A stretch of 64,000 nt of DNA from Streptomyces himalayensis subsp. himalayensis (GTDB lineage: Bacteria > Actinomycetota > Actinomycetes > Streptomycetales > Streptomycetaceae). The first letter of the stretch is position 1. Each line of letters opens with the position of its first letter. A program made the translations under genes and the position numbers. The stretch is from contig NZ_JACEHE010000003.1 of assembly GCF_013778455.1 (NCBI RefSeq), forward strand, positions 248,001 to 312,000, read 5' to 3'. This document shows positions 8,467 to 18,474 of the stretch, piece after piece. A model generated the notes under the pieces. That model worked only from the letters and a program-made list of their open reading frames with translations, made no database searches and was not told the DNA's origin.

Positions 8467-9495
8467 TCACGCGGCCTTGCTCCCCGCGAGCGGCGGTGTC
8501 GGCATACCGGCACCCCTGCGCATACCGCGCAGCAGCTCCTCGAGGGCCTCGATCGCGGTGTGCTGGGGCCGCCAGTCGAGTTCGTCCCGCGCTCGTGAGC
8601 AGTCCATGAGCGGCAGCCTGATCACCGCGTCGAACAGCTGCGGTGACGCCGGCACCAGGTGCAGGCCCCAGGCCGCGGCCAGTGCGGACCGCGCCGCGCG
8701 GGTCGGCACCCGTACGACCCGGGCGTGGAACAGCTCGCCGAGCGCCAGGGCGTCGATCGGCGGTTCCGCGGCCAGGTTGAAGGCGCCCTGGACGGTGCGG
8801 CTCAGGGTCAGTCGGCAGGCGCGTGCCGCGTCCTCGGTGTGCAGGGCCTGGAACCGCAGGCCCGGGATATCCGGTACGACCGGGAGCAGCTCGGGCCGGG
8901 CCAGCTGCCCGGGCATGAACCGACCCGCGAACAGGCGGCGCTGCTCGCTCGCCGACTCCTGCTTGAACATGAAGGCGGGCCGCAGGCGCACCACGCGGAT
9001 GGCGGGGTTCTCCGGCTCGAATGCGTCCAGCGTCCGCTCCAGATAGGCCTTTTCACGGCAGTACGCCGCCTCGGGCCAGCCGTGCGTGGGCCAGGACTCG
9101 TCCACGGCGCCGTCCTTCGCCTTGGGCGAATAGGCGCCGACCGACGAGGCGTGGACCAGCACCGGAACGCCGGTGGCCGCGACTGCCTGGAACACGCGCA
9201 CGCTGCCCAGGACATTGGTACGCCATGTCGCCGCCGGGTCACGTGCGGGCTGGAACTGCCAGGCCAGATGGACGACCGCGTCCGCTCCCCGGAAGTGCTG
9301 GGTGAGGTCGGTCTCCTCCTTCGCGACGTCCGCCGACGCCCACTCGGTCTTGGGGGGTGTCCAGTCGGGCACCCGGCGTGCGAGTCCCAGCACGGAGTCG
9401 ATCGTCTCGTCCTCGGCGAGGCTCTGCAGCAGGCTGGTACCGAGGTTCCCGGTGGCTCCGGTGACCACGATCCTCTTTCCGGAAGTGCTGCTCAC
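8467..9495 (-). CDS. NAD-dependent epimerase/dehydratase family protein
   Basis: A 342-residue extended SDR protein. The Rossmann motif VTGATGNLGTSLL is at the N-terminus, VVHLAWQF follows in the core, HASSVGAYS precedes the catalytic region and the YxxxK is YCREK. GTG 9495 follows a good Shine-Dalgarno (GAAAGGAG) on the minus strand; the 31 codons upstream in the open frame are not family-like. Such proteins act on nucleotide sugars or small carbonyl compounds; the substrate is unknown. Confidence 0.85.
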   Translation of the reverse strand: MSSTSGKRIVVTGATGNLGTSLLQSLAEDETIDSVLGLARRVPDWTPPKTEWASADVAKEETDLTQHFRGADAVVHLAWQFQPARDPAATWRTNVLGSVRVFQAVAATGVPVLVHASSVGAYSPKAKDGAVDESWPTHGWPEAAYCREKAYLERTLDAFEPENPAIRVVRLRPAFMFKQESASEQRRLFAGRFMPGQLARPELLPVVPDIPGLRFQALHTEDAARACRLTLSRTVQGAFNLAAEPPIDALALGELFHARVVRVPTRAARSALAAAWGLHLVPASPQLFDAVIRLPLMDCSRARDELDWRPQHTAIEALEELLRGMRRGAGMPTPPLAGSKAA

Positions 9496-9614
9496 GATCC
9501 GCTCCTTTCGGAAACGCTCTGCGCTCTCAGGCGCCGTACCGCCAGCCGCCCGGGCAGTCACCGGGTGCCCACTGCCGCCAAAGGACAATTGCCCGATTTA
9601 TTAGCAAATGACTC

Positions 9615-9995
9615 TCACGGACGTGCCGCCAGGGCGAACGAGTGCCCGGCAGGATCGGCGTAGGTGCGCTCGTCCCGCGGACCGCCGTTGTCCCTGGTCA
9701 CGATGGGCCGGGCGCCGAGGCGGACCGCCTCCCGCTCGGCCTCGTCCATGTCTCCGGGCTCGACCAGGATGCGCAGATGTGCCTGCTGCGAGTCCTCGGG
9801 TCGCGGCCAGGTCGGTGGCGCGTATCCGTGGTCCCGGTGCACGGCGAGGAAGACGCCGTCCTGCCCGGCCACCTCCACGTAGTCCGGGTCCCTCCCCAGC
9901 CTTGCCGTACCGCCGAGGAGGCCGGCGTAGAACTCCGCGAGCCGCTCCGGCTCCGCGCAGTCGAGAACGAGCACAGTCGTCTTGCGAACGGTCAT
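9615..9995 (-). CDS. VOC (glyoxalase/bleomycin-resistance) family protein
   Basis: A 126-residue single-chain VOC fold with two beta-alpha-beta-beta-beta modules. It starts TVLVLDCAEPERLAEFYAGL and ends with a module carrying PAGHSFALA. Members bind a metal or small ligands and act as isomerases, dioxygenases or antibiotic-binding proteins. The ATG at 9995 has a GGGAGGAG Shine-Dalgarno just upstream. No partner gene is evident. Confidence 0.8.
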   Translation of the reverse strand: MTVRKTTVLVLDCAEPERLAEFYAGLLGGTARLGRDPDYVEVAGQDGVFLAVHRDHGYAPPTWPRPEDSQQAHLRILVEPGDMDEAEREAVRLGARPIVTRDNGGPRDERTYADPAGHSFALAARP

Positions 9996-10019
9996 GGGGC
10001 TCCTCCCTGCCACCCCGGG

Positions 10020-10330
10020 TGCCACCGGCCGAGGCGCCCAAACAGGAGGCGCCCAAACAAGAGGGGCGCTCAGGTTCGTTCCCGGGTTTACGGATGGGGC
10101 GCTGCTTCCGCTTCACGGATGGGGCGCTGCTTCCGCTCACGCGCTCCGGTTTTCCCCCGCGTCCTCCGGGCACCCGACCGTCTGAACCGAGTGAGTCGTA
10201 CGCCCGACAGGCGCGCCCCAGTACGCCGTGCAATCCATGCGATCCGATCCGTGCAATCCATGCGATCCATGCGATCCGCATGAGCCACGTGATCGGCGTA
10301 CGCCCGACGCGCCCGAAGGAGATGGGAAGA
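10020..10330. repeat. Three small repeat sets upstream of the Dps gene
   Basis: About 310 bp without a gene. It holds a duplicated AGGCGCCCAAACA near 10030-10060, a 25-bp direct repeat (ACGGATGGGGCGCTGCTTCC core at 10090 and 10115), and an 18-bp repeat GTGCAATCCATGCGATCC at 10228 and 10251 followed by a partial third copy. The Dps promoter must lie here, but I cannot place it. Confidence 0.75.
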
Positions 10331-10813
10331 ATGGCCGTTGTGAAGAGCACGCTCCCCGACACGGCACTCAAGACCACCGGGGAGGCACTCCAGAGCACGT
10401 TGGTGGATCTGCTCGGGCTGTCCCTCATCGCGAAGCAGGCCCACTGGAACATCGTCGGCCCGCGCTTCCGCAGCATCCACCTGCAGCTGGACGAGGTGGT
10501 CGATGCGGCACGGTCGTACGCGGATGCCGTGGCGGAACGCGCGGCCGCACTGGGCGTTTCGCCCGACGGCCGTCCCGAGACCGTCGCCTCGGCCGGCGCC
10601 CTGCCCGCTGCGAAGGACGGATGGCTGCAGGACACCGAGGTCGTGGAGCTCCTCGTCGACGCACTGGGCACGATGATCGGACGGCTTCGGGAGCACATCG
10701 CGGCCACCGAGCAGGCGGACCTCGTCACACAGGACCTCCTGATCGGCATCACGGCCACGCTCGAGAAGCAGCACTGGATGTTCCAGGCCGAGGACTCGCC
10801 ACTGCGGGCGTAG
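10331..10813 (+). CDS. Dps-family ferritin-like DNA-binding protein
   Basis: A 160-residue four-helix protein of the Dps family. The inter-subunit ferroxidase pattern is visible as KQAHWNIVGPRF, then LQLDEVVDAARSYADAVAERAAALG. Dps forms dodecamers that oxidise and store iron with peroxide and can coat DNA during stress. The ATG at 10331 follows AGGAGATGGGAAG, so the longer upstream frame is spurious. It leads a run of stress-type genes (DUF3140, HhH protein, MscS) on the same strand. Confidence 0.9.
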   Translation: MAVVKSTLPDTALKTTGEALQSTLVDLLGLSLIAKQAHWNIVGPRFRSIHLQLDEVVDAARSYADAVAERAAALGVSPDGRPETVASAGALPAAKDGWLQDTEVVELLVDALGTMIGRLREHIAATEQADLVTQDLLIGITATLEKQHWMFQAEDSPLRA

Positions 10814-10863
10814 GAACGAGTCCGTTACGCACCGGCCTGTCACCACCCACCCGAGGATCCCGG

Positions 10864-11199
10864 ATGACCGATGCACTCGAACTCGACGCGCTGTGGGACG
10901 AGTTCCATCGCGTGGTGAACATGACCTCGCAGGAGCTGAGCGCCTGGCTCAGGGTCAGCGAGGCGGACGACGACACCGAACCCCTGCCGGACCAGGCGGG
11001 CGACCCTCTGGGGCAGCACGTCCTCGCGATCCTGCAGAAGCGCCGTACGGACCTCACCGACGCCGACATCGAGGCCATGTACAAGGTCGTGGACACCGTC
11101 ACGGCGCACAGCGACACGGAGAACGAACCCGAGGCCGGCGACGAGCACCGACGCCACCGCCTGATGACCCTGGGGCATGACCCGCTGAAGCCGGGGTGA
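10864..11199 (+). CDS. DUF3140 domain protein
   Basis: A 111-residue protein whose first 70 residues fit DUF3140, a small actinobacterial domain of unknown function (LWDEFHRVVNMTSQELSAWL near residues 10-30). The middle is acidic and the end basic. It follows the Dps gene after 50 bp on the same strand and may be co-transcribed. No catalytic residues can be proposed. Confidence 0.8.
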   Translation: MTDALELDALWDEFHRVVNMTSQELSAWLRVSEADDDTEPLPDQAGDPLGQHVLAILQKRRTDLTDADIEAMYKVVDTVTAHSDTENEPEAGDEHRRHRLMTLGHDPLKPG

Positions 11200-11277
11200 C
11201 AGAAGCGGGAGCGGAACAGAAGCCCGGGCGCGCGAAGTCGGGGCTCGAGAAGCCGGGGTGAGACGAGGAGGCGTGCC

Positions 11278-11940
11278 ATGCCCTCCCAGCAGAAAGTGAT
11301 CAAGGAGCTGCTCACGTCCTACGGTCACACCTTCACCGAAGACGCGGGCATCCGGCTCAAGAACACCCCGCAGCCGCTCTACCAGACTCTCGTTCTGGCC
11401 TGTCTGCTCAGTGCGCGGATCCGCAGCAGCGCCGCCGTCGCATCGGCCAGGGAGCTGCGGGAAGCCGGGCTGCGCGACCCCCGCCGCATGGCCGATTCCG
11501 ACTGGCAGGAGCGGGTCGACGCCCTCGGCCGCGGCGGCTACCGGCGCTACGACGAACGCACGGCCACGCAGCTCGGGGACGGCGCGCAGCTCGTCCTCGA
11601 CAGGTGGGGAGGCGATCTGCGCCGCATGCGCGACGAGGCGGGCGGCGACCTCGACAAGCTGCGCGGTCTGCTGCAGGAGGTGCCGGGACTCGGCCCGGCC
11701 GGAGCGGACATCTTCCTGCGCGAGGTGCAGGCCGTCTGGCCCGAGGCGTCTCCCTACCTGGATGCCAAGGCCCGGGAGGGAGCGAAGCGCCTGGGCCTGC
11801 CGGACGCTCCGCCGAAGCTGGCGCGTCTGGCCGGGGACGCTGAACCCGCGGTGTTCGCGGCGGCACTTGTGCGCGCGGCCGTGGACAAGAACGTGGCCGA
11901 GGAATGCAAGCGCGCGGCAGAGGAGAGTGACGGGGACTAA
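11278..11940 (+). CDS. Endonuclease III-like HhH protein with unusual active site
   Basis: A 220-residue helical protein with the helix-hairpin-helix segment LLQEVPGLGPAGADIFLREV (about residues 130-150) and the following YLDAKA that supplies the conserved Asp of HhH-GPD glycosylases. The catalytic Lys that bifunctional endonuclease III enzymes carry in the hairpin is absent, and no four-Cys iron-sulfur cluster is present. It could be a monofunctional glycosylase or a DNA-binding relative. It is on the same strand as the Dps/DUF3140 pair, after a 78-bp gap. Confidence 0.75.
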   Translation: MPSQQKVIKELLTSYGHTFTEDAGIRLKNTPQPLYQTLVLACLLSARIRSSAAVASARELREAGLRDPRRMADSDWQERVDALGRGGYRRYDERTATQLGDGAQLVLDRWGGDLRRMRDEAGGDLDKLRGLLQEVPGLGPAGADIFLREVQAVWPEASPYLDAKAREGAKRLGLPDAPPKLARLAGDAEPAVFAAALVRAAVDKNVAEECKRAAEESDGD

Positions 11941-12195
11941 GACCGACCGGCACAGAGAGAGGGACGGGGACTGAGGCGGTGAGCGAAAGGACCCACCTTC
12001 GGCCGCGCTACGATGCGACACTTTGAGCGGCCGCCCACGACACTTTGAGGGACTGTCAGGACTTGCGGCCTCGTACCAAGCGCACGCGGGCCCACTCGCC
12101 GCGCTCTCTCCCGCATACGGCAGGATGGGCGATCGCATCGGACGCATATTCGTATTCGTTCCGACGTGACCCAACACCGCCGCACTGGAGAGAGA

Positions 12196-13278
12196 ATGAA
12201 CCGGGCCCTCACACTCCACGACCTGATCGTCGCCGGGATCGCGGTGGCCGCCGGCATCGCGGCGGGCGTGCTGCTACGCGCGCTCCTGCGCTGGCTGGGC
12301 GAACGAGCGCGCGAAACGCGGTGGAGCGGAGACGACGTCATCGTCGACGCCCTGCGGACGCTGGCGCCCTGGGCGGCGATAGCCGCGGGGGCGGCGGTGG
12401 CGGCGACGGCGCTACCGCTGACCGCCCGAGTCGGACACAACGTCAATGTGACGCTGACGGCACTGCTCATTCTGGCCGCCACTCTCACCGCGGCCCGGGT
12501 GATCACCCGCCTGGTGCGCTCCCTCGCGCAGTCCAGGTCGGGAGTCGCGGGATCGGCCACCATATTCGTCAACATCACGCGGGTCGTGGTCCTGGCGATG
12601 GGCTTCCTCGTCATCCTGCAGACCCTCGGCGTCTCCATCGCACCCCTGCTCACCGCGCTGGGCGTGGGCGGTCTGGCGGTCGCTCTGGCGCTGCAGGACA
12701 CCCTGGCCAATCTCTTCGCCGGCGTGCACATCCTCGCCGCCAAGACGGTGCAGCCGGGCGACTACATCCGGCTGAGCAGCGGTGAGGAGGGATATGTCGA
12801 GGACATCAACTGGCGCAACACCGTGGTGCGCAATCTGTCGAACAACCTCGTGATCATCCCGAACGCCCAGCTCGCCGGCACCAACATGACCAACTACAGC
12901 CGTCCTGAACAGCAGCTGTCGATCATGGTCCAGGTGGGCGTCGGATACGACAGCGACCTCGAGCACGTCGAACGGGTCACGAACGAGGTCGTCGAGCAGG
13001 TCATGACCGACATCACCGGCGCCGTTCCGGACCATGAACCGGCCGTGCGCTTCCACACGTTCGGCGATTCCCGGATCGGTTTCACGGTCATCCTGGGGGT
13101 CGGCGAGTTCAGCGACCAGTACCGGATCAAGCACGAGTTCATCAAGCGCCTGCACCAGCGCTACCGGGCCGAGGGCATCTCGGTCCCCGCCCCGCGGCGC
13201 ACGGTGACCGTCCAGCAGGCGGAACTACCCACGTCGGCCATCCCGCACCAGCGCGAGGCGACGGAACTGATCAAGTAG
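12196..13278 (+). CDS. Small-conductance mechanosensitive channel (MscS family)
   Basis: A 360-residue membrane protein. Hydrophobic segments lie near residues 8-28, 55-75, 85-105 and 125-160. The last carries the Gly/Ala-rich pore helix GVGGLAVALALQDTLANLFAG typical of MscS. The cytoplasmic beta domain follows (PGDYIRL, WRNTVVRNLSNNLVIIPNAQL), then the vestibule domain. The channel opens under membrane tension to release solutes on osmotic downshift. The ATG at 12196 has GGAGAGAG upstream. Confidence 0.9.
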   Translation: MNRALTLHDLIVAGIAVAAGIAAGVLLRALLRWLGERARETRWSGDDVIVDALRTLAPWAAIAAGAAVAATALPLTARVGHNVNVTLTALLILAATLTAARVITRLVRSLAQSRSGVAGSATIFVNITRVVVLAMGFLVILQTLGVSIAPLLTALGVGGLAVALALQDTLANLFAGVHILAAKTVQPGDYIRLSSGEEGYVEDINWRNTVVRNLSNNLVIIPNAQLAGTNMTNYSRPEQQLSIMVQVGVGYDSDLEHVERVTNEVVEQVMTDITGAVPDHEPAVRFHTFGDSRIGFTVILGVGEFSDQYRIKHEFIKRLHQRYRAEGISVPAPRRTVTVQQAELPTSAIPHQREATELIK

Positions 13279-13377
13279 CGACGACGGCGGGGGCGGGACC
13301 GGGGCCGGACGAAGTGCCGCCGGCCCGCCTCTTCGTTCGCCCCGCGGGCGTACACCCCCTTCCGTACGCTCCCTCCA

Positions 13378-14058
13378 TCACCCCCCGCCGGCGGCCTGGC
13401 CGCCGTACGCCTCCTCCCCCGCCTGCCACAACCGCTCGAGATCGGCGAGCATGGCCTCGGCCAGCTCCAGCTCCGCCCGGTGATGCCGTTCACTCCAGCG
13501 CAGCGCCACCTCGGGGTACGGCCAGTGGCCGATCTCGCGCGAGACGTCCTGGGCGCGCTCGATCTCCCGCAGCTGCTCCTGCGTACGTTCAAGGTGTGCC
13601 CGCAGCTGACTGCGCAGGCCGTCGGGGTCCGCGAGGTGTCCGAGCCAGACCCGCAGCACCAGCGGGTGTTTGAGCACCGCGGGCCCGGCGTCCGCGGTGT
13701 CCGCCCAGCGCGCCAGCGCCGCCCGTCCGGCTTCGGTGATCGCGTAGAGCCGCTTGTTGCGCAGATCGCCCTGGGCGGCGACCCGCGAGGAGGCGTACCC
13801 GAGCGCCTCCAGGCGGCGCAGCTCGGCGTATATCTGGCTGATCGCGGGTGACCAGTAGAAGAAGGCCAGGGACGCGTCCGCCCACTTCTTCAGCTCGTAT
13901 CCGGTGCGTTCGCCGGGGAACGACAGCAGACCGAGCACGGCCCACGCCGTGGCGGGCAGCCGCCCGCCCTGATCGCCACCATGGGGTCCGCCCGGATCGG
14001 ACCCGCTCGGCTCGGAACCGCCATTCCCATCCAGCCCCTTGACCTGACGAGTAGTCAT
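13378..14058 (-). CDS. PadR-family transcriptional regulator
   Basis: A 226-residue protein with an N-terminal Gly-rich tail, a PadR winged helix from about residue 35 (AWAVLGLLSFPGERTGYELKK, then ISQIYAELRRLEALGY) and a C-terminal VirR-like helical domain. PadR proteins usually repress neighbouring genes and are released by small aromatic or lipophilic ligands. The gene is divergent from an LLM oxidoreductase-SDR operon. Its start codon lies inside a perfect 14-bp palindrome, which fits autoregulation. Confidence 0.87.
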   Translation of the reverse strand: MTTRQVKGLDGNGGSEPSGSDPGGPHGGDQGGRLPATAWAVLGLLSFPGERTGYELKKWADASLAFFYWSPAISQIYAELRRLEALGYASSRVAAQGDLRNKRLYAITEAGRAALARWADTADAGPAVLKHPLVLRVWLGHLADPDGLRSQLRAHLERTQEQLREIERAQDVSREIGHWPYPEVALRWSERHHRAELELAEAMLADLERLWQAGEEAYGGQAAGGG

Positions 14059-14065
14059 ATGACTA
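14052..14065. promoter_or_regulatory. 14-bp palindrome at the PadR start
   Basis: TAGTCATATGACTA is a perfect inverted repeat. It contains the ATG of the PadR gene on the minus strand and lies about 90 bp from the divergent LLM gene. It is a plausible PadR operator; this is inferred from its position only. Confidence 0.5.
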
Positions 14066-14151
14066 ATTGAAATAGCCGCACCGCACCAGCGCAAGGTCTG
14101 CAAAGCCCCGTAAGTGGTTCCGCAAGATCCGTGCAACTCCCTGGAGGTGCA

Positions 14152-15320
14152 GTGAAGTTCTCCGTCATCTTCGAGGCTCAGCTGGCGAGCCCCGATCCCG
14201 AGAGTGAGCAGCAGGTCATCCGCGACTGTGTGGAACAGGCCGTGCTCGCCGAGGAGATGGGTTTCGACCGGGTCTGGGCCGTCGAGCACCATGCCCTCAA
14301 GTGGTACGCGCACATGAGCGCCCCGGAGGTCTTCCTCACCTGGGTGGCCGCCCGTACCAGCCGTATACGGGTCGGGCACGGGGTGGTGTGCATGCCGTTC
14401 CGCTTCAACCATCCGGTGCGGGTCGCCGAACGCGCCGCCATGCTCGACGTGTTGTCCGGCGGGCGGCTGGACCTCGGAGCAGGTCGCGGCGGGACACGGC
14501 AGGAGACCTCGCTGTGCGGGGTCGATCCGGAGCGCACCCAGGCCGAGGTCGAGGAGGCGCTGCGGATCATCGGCCGCACCTGGCAGCAGGAGGAGCTCGA
14601 GTGGCACGGCGAGCTGCTGGACATCGATCCGCACCCCGTACTGCCGCGTCCCGTGCAGCGTCCGCATCCGCCGCTCTTTCTGGCCTGCAGCAAGCAGCAG
14701 ACCCTCGCGCGGGCCGCAGAACTCGGCGTCGGGGCCTTGGTGATGGGCTTCGCGGGGCCGGATGAGGTCGCGACGATGAAGCGCTTCTACGACTCGTGCG
14801 TGGCCGGACGCGACGGCACACAGTTCGTGTCGACCGAGGTCAACGACCACTTCTCGGCTCTCTGCCCGACGATCGTGCTCGACGACCGCGAGCGTGCCCG
14901 CGCCGTCGGGATACGCGGGCAGCGCTTCTTCGCACAGGCCATCGCGCACTGGTACGGGGGCGGAGGAGTGCCCGACGACGCGGTCGCCGACGACACCGAC
15001 AGCGAGACGGAGGCGCAGCGGATGCGGTCCGCGGCGGAGCAGGTCGTGGCCCGCCTGAACGAGGCGCGCATCCCCGTACGGCCGAGCACGACCGCCGTCT
15101 ACAACCCCGAGCACGCCTACGGCGACGCGTCCGACGCCATCGCGTATGTGGAGCGGCTGCGCGCGGCCGGCGTGGACGAGGTGATGTGCCTGGTGCAGAT
15201 GGGCACCGTGCCGCAGGAGGTCTGCATGGAGACCATCCGGCAGTGGGGGCGACACGTCATTCCGCACTTCTCACCCAGCGGGGCGGATCACATGCCCGCG
15301 GCTCCACAGGGGGCCGCCCG

Positions 15321-15324
<4 letters not shown>
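14152..15324 (+). CDS. LLM-class flavin-dependent oxidoreductase
   Basis: A 390-residue luciferase-like monooxygenase fold. It starts KFSVIFEAQL, has the family FDRVWAVEHHALK near residues 38-50 and GRLDLGAGRGGTRQE near 105-120. Members use FMN or F420 to oxidise small molecules. GTG 14152 follows GGAGG at 14143-14147; the ATG seven codons upstream would put that Shine-Dalgarno inside the gene. It overlaps the next gene by 4 bp, so the two form an operon under probable PadR control. Confidence 0.87.
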
Positions 15325-16100
<776 letters not shown>

Positions 16101-16231
16101 CGTCCCATGGCCGAACCCGCCCGCAGTGGGACACCGGACACGGGCACCCGGTGTGTGCTCGTGGAATCCGCCGTAAGTGGAAGGTGGCCGACGGTATGAC
16201 CGTCTGGGCCCTCTGCGCGCGGCAGCCGCTG

Positions 16232-16534
16232 GTCAGCCTGCGCCGAAGTCCTTCGTCCTGACGAAGTGCCGGTCGCTGGTGGAAGGGCCGGTTTTCGGGT
16301 AGTTCTACCAGCCGTTGACGACGACGTCGGCCTTGCCGTCGCCGTTCACGTCGTCCCGGTTGACCTCGCCGGTGTCGCGGTTGGCCGGTTCCGAGGACGA
16401 CGTCGGGGACGGGGTCGCGGACGCCGGCCTGGACTCCTGGGCCGGCCCCTTCCGTCACCCCCCGGGCATCCGCCGGCCAGAAGCGCCGTCGCGCAGAGAC
16501 CGGCCAGGACCGCGGGGAGGCTGTGGCGCTTCAT
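16232..16534 (-). pseudogene. Decayed FG-GAP repeat lipoprotein
   Basis: On the minus strand an intact-looking signal peptide starts at 16534 (MKRHSLPAVLAGLCATALLA, then GGC as a weak lipobox). About 20 codons later the reading shifts to another frame that carries a Ser/Thr/Pro linker and DVNGDGKADVVVNGW, the calcium-binding FG-GAP/VCBS pattern. That frame hits TAG at about 16305, continues for about 20 recognisable residues and then stops. The gene is therefore frameshifted, interrupted and truncated. The functional parent would be a secreted beta-propeller lipoprotein. Confidence 0.6.
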
Positions 16535-16554
16535 CGCGCGAGTCTGCATCGCTC

Positions 16555-17808
16555 TCAGCCGACGATCGCCTCGTCCACGAGTCGTTTGAGGTCGGCGTAG
16601 AGGGTGTGGGACGTCGTCGGGCGTACCTGTGTCAGGAACTGCACCGTCAGGTCCTTCTGCGGGTCGACCCAGAAGGTCGTGGTCGCGACTCCGCTCCAGC
16701 CGTAGGTGCCCAGGTGGGAGGGTGCCTGCGTGATGTCCGGGTCCACGACGACGGAGACGCCGAAGCCGAAGCCGATCCCCGAGTTGCCGGGTTCGGCGTG
16801 GGCGGGGCTGCCGAAGGTGCGGAGATCGGCGCCGCCGGGGAGCTGGTTGGACACCATGGCGTCGAAGGTCGACGGGGACAGCAGACGCGTGCCGTCCAGT
16901 TCGCCGCGCCGGCGGAGGAACTCCATGAAGCGGTGGTAGTCGAGGGCGCTCGCCACCATGCCGCCGCTGCCCGACAGGAACCGTGGCCGCCCGTGCAGCG
17001 GCAGACCGGCAATGGCGGAGATGCTGCCGTCCGCGTTCTCCCCGTAGAGCTCGCCCAGCCGCTCGGCCTGATCCTCCGTCACGCAGAATCCGGCGTCCGG
17101 CATGCCCAGGGGGCCGAAGATCCGCTCGGCGAAGAACTCGTCGAGCGGCCGACCCGATGCCACCTCGATCACGCGTCCCAGCACATTGGTGGCGACGGAG
17201 TAGTTCCACTGCGTCCCCGGCTCGAACTGCAGCGGCAGACTCGCGTACACGTCGCAGGTCTCCGCCAGGTCCGCGCCCGATGGCACGGAGGACTCCAGGC
17301 CGGCGGCCCGGTACAGGCCGTCCACGGGATGCGAGTAGTAGAAGCCGAAGGTCAGGCCCGCGGTATGGGTCAGCAGGTGCCGGATGCGGATGGGCCCCTC
17401 GGCCGGGCGGGTCTTGATGTCGTTGCCCTCCCCGCCGTCGTACACCTGGGGGTCGGCGAAGGCGGGCAGATAGCGGGCGAGAGGGTCGTCGAGTCCGATC
17501 AGCCCCTCTTCGCAGAGCATCAGCGCGGCGACGGATGTGACCGGCTTGGTCATCGAGTACATCCGCCACAGGGTGTCCGTCTCGACCGGCAGTGCGGCCT
17601 CCCGGTTGCGGCAGCCGTACGCCGTGACATGCGCGACCTTGCCATGGCGCGCCAGCGCCACCAGACAGCCCGGCATCCGGCCCTCATCGACGAGGCGGGC
17701 GAAGTGCCGGTCCAGCCGCTCCAGTGCCTCCGCATCCAGCCCGGCCTCGGCCGGCTCCACCTCTTGCCGCAGCCGTGCCGTCGTTCCCTCTCGCCGCAGC
17801 TGTGCCAT
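16555..17808 (-). CDS. Serine hydrolase, beta-lactamase/class C esterase family
   Basis: A 417-residue cytoplasmic-type protein without a signal peptide. The active-site SxxK is SMTK near residue 85, with the second motif in WNYSVATN near residue 210 and LLTHTAGL as family support. Relatives are EstB-type esterases and D-aminopeptidases. The ATG at 17808 follows CGGAGGCG. It ends 20 bp from the start of the decayed lipoprotein gene. Confidence 0.87.
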   Translation of the reverse strand: MAQLRREGTTARLRQEVEPAEAGLDAEALERLDRHFARLVDEGRMPGCLVALARHGKVAHVTAYGCRNREAALPVETDTLWRMYSMTKPVTSVAALMLCEEGLIGLDDPLARYLPAFADPQVYDGGEGNDIKTRPAEGPIRIRHLLTHTAGLTFGFYYSHPVDGLYRAAGLESSVPSGADLAETCDVYASLPLQFEPGTQWNYSVATNVLGRVIEVASGRPLDEFFAERIFGPLGMPDAGFCVTEDQAERLGELYGENADGSISAIAGLPLHGRPRFLSGSGGMVASALDYHRFMEFLRRRGELDGTRLLSPSTFDAMVSNQLPGGADLRTFGSPAHAEPGNSGIGFGFGVSVVVDPDITQAPSHLGTYGWSGVATTTFWVDPQKDLTVQFLTQVRPTTSHTLYADLKRLVDEAIVG

Positions 17809-18023
17809 CGCTCGCCTCCGCCTGATCAAGGTGCAAAACCGCGCCGCGCTCTCGGACCACGCACTTCATCGTCTCGTAAACGGCTGGAAACCGTCCCGTG
17901 TGTTGCCGACGTTCCTGACCTTTCTGATGCTCCTGCGCCGGCAAGCGCCTGAACGCGTGCGCTGACGCCCCGCTGTGCTCGGGCGACGGAATTCCCGGCG
18001 GGTCCGTCCGCGTTGAGCAGTGC

Positions 18024-18452
18024 ATGACTCAGGATGCGCTCCTCAGCTTGCTCTCCGAGTACGACGGCGGGGTGCTCGTCACCCTCAAGCGCGACGGACG
18101 GCCGCAACTGTGGAACGTCAACCACGCGTACGACCCCGACGAACGGATCATCCGGGTCTCGCTCACGGACGACCGCGCGAAGACGCGCAATCTGCGCCGG
18201 GACGCGCGGGCCTCCTACCACGTGACCAGCGAGGACCGATGGGCCTACACCGTCGTCGAAGGCACCGCTGAACTCACGCCCGTCGCTCAGAAGCCTCACG
18301 ACGAGACCGTCGAGGAACTCGTCCGGCTCTATCGCGACGTCCGCGGTGAACATCCCGACTGGGACGACTACCGCGCGGCCATGGTGCGCGACCGCCGCCT
18401 CGTCCTGCGGCTGCATGTGGAGCGCGCGTACGGCATTCCGCGCGCTCGCTGA
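18024..18452 (+). CDS. PPOX-class F420-dependent oxidoreductase
   Basis: A 142-residue split-barrel protein of the pyridoxamine-phosphate-oxidase-like family that in actinomycetes binds F420. Family patterns are GVLVTLKRDGRPQLWNVNH at residues 16-34, the KTRNLRRD phosphate-binding region and WAYTVVEGTAELTP. Such enzymes reduce biliverdin, quinones or fatty acids with F420H2. The neighbours give no hint of the substrate. Confidence 0.87.
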   Translation: MTQDALLSLLSEYDGGVLVTLKRDGRPQLWNVNHAYDPDERIIRVSLTDDRAKTRNLRRDARASYHVTSEDRWAYTVVEGTAELTPVAQKPHDETVEELVRLYRDVRGEHPDWDDYRAAMVRDRRLVLRLHVERAYGIPRAR

Positions 18453-18474
18453 CCCAAGAGGCCCTCGGCCGGTG

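Noticed and set aside
13378..15267. Very long minus-strand open frame opposite the LLM oxidoreductase gene
   Set aside because: Only its last part (13378-14058) is the real PadR gene. The rest is the antisense shadow of the LLM gene, with low-complexity translation.
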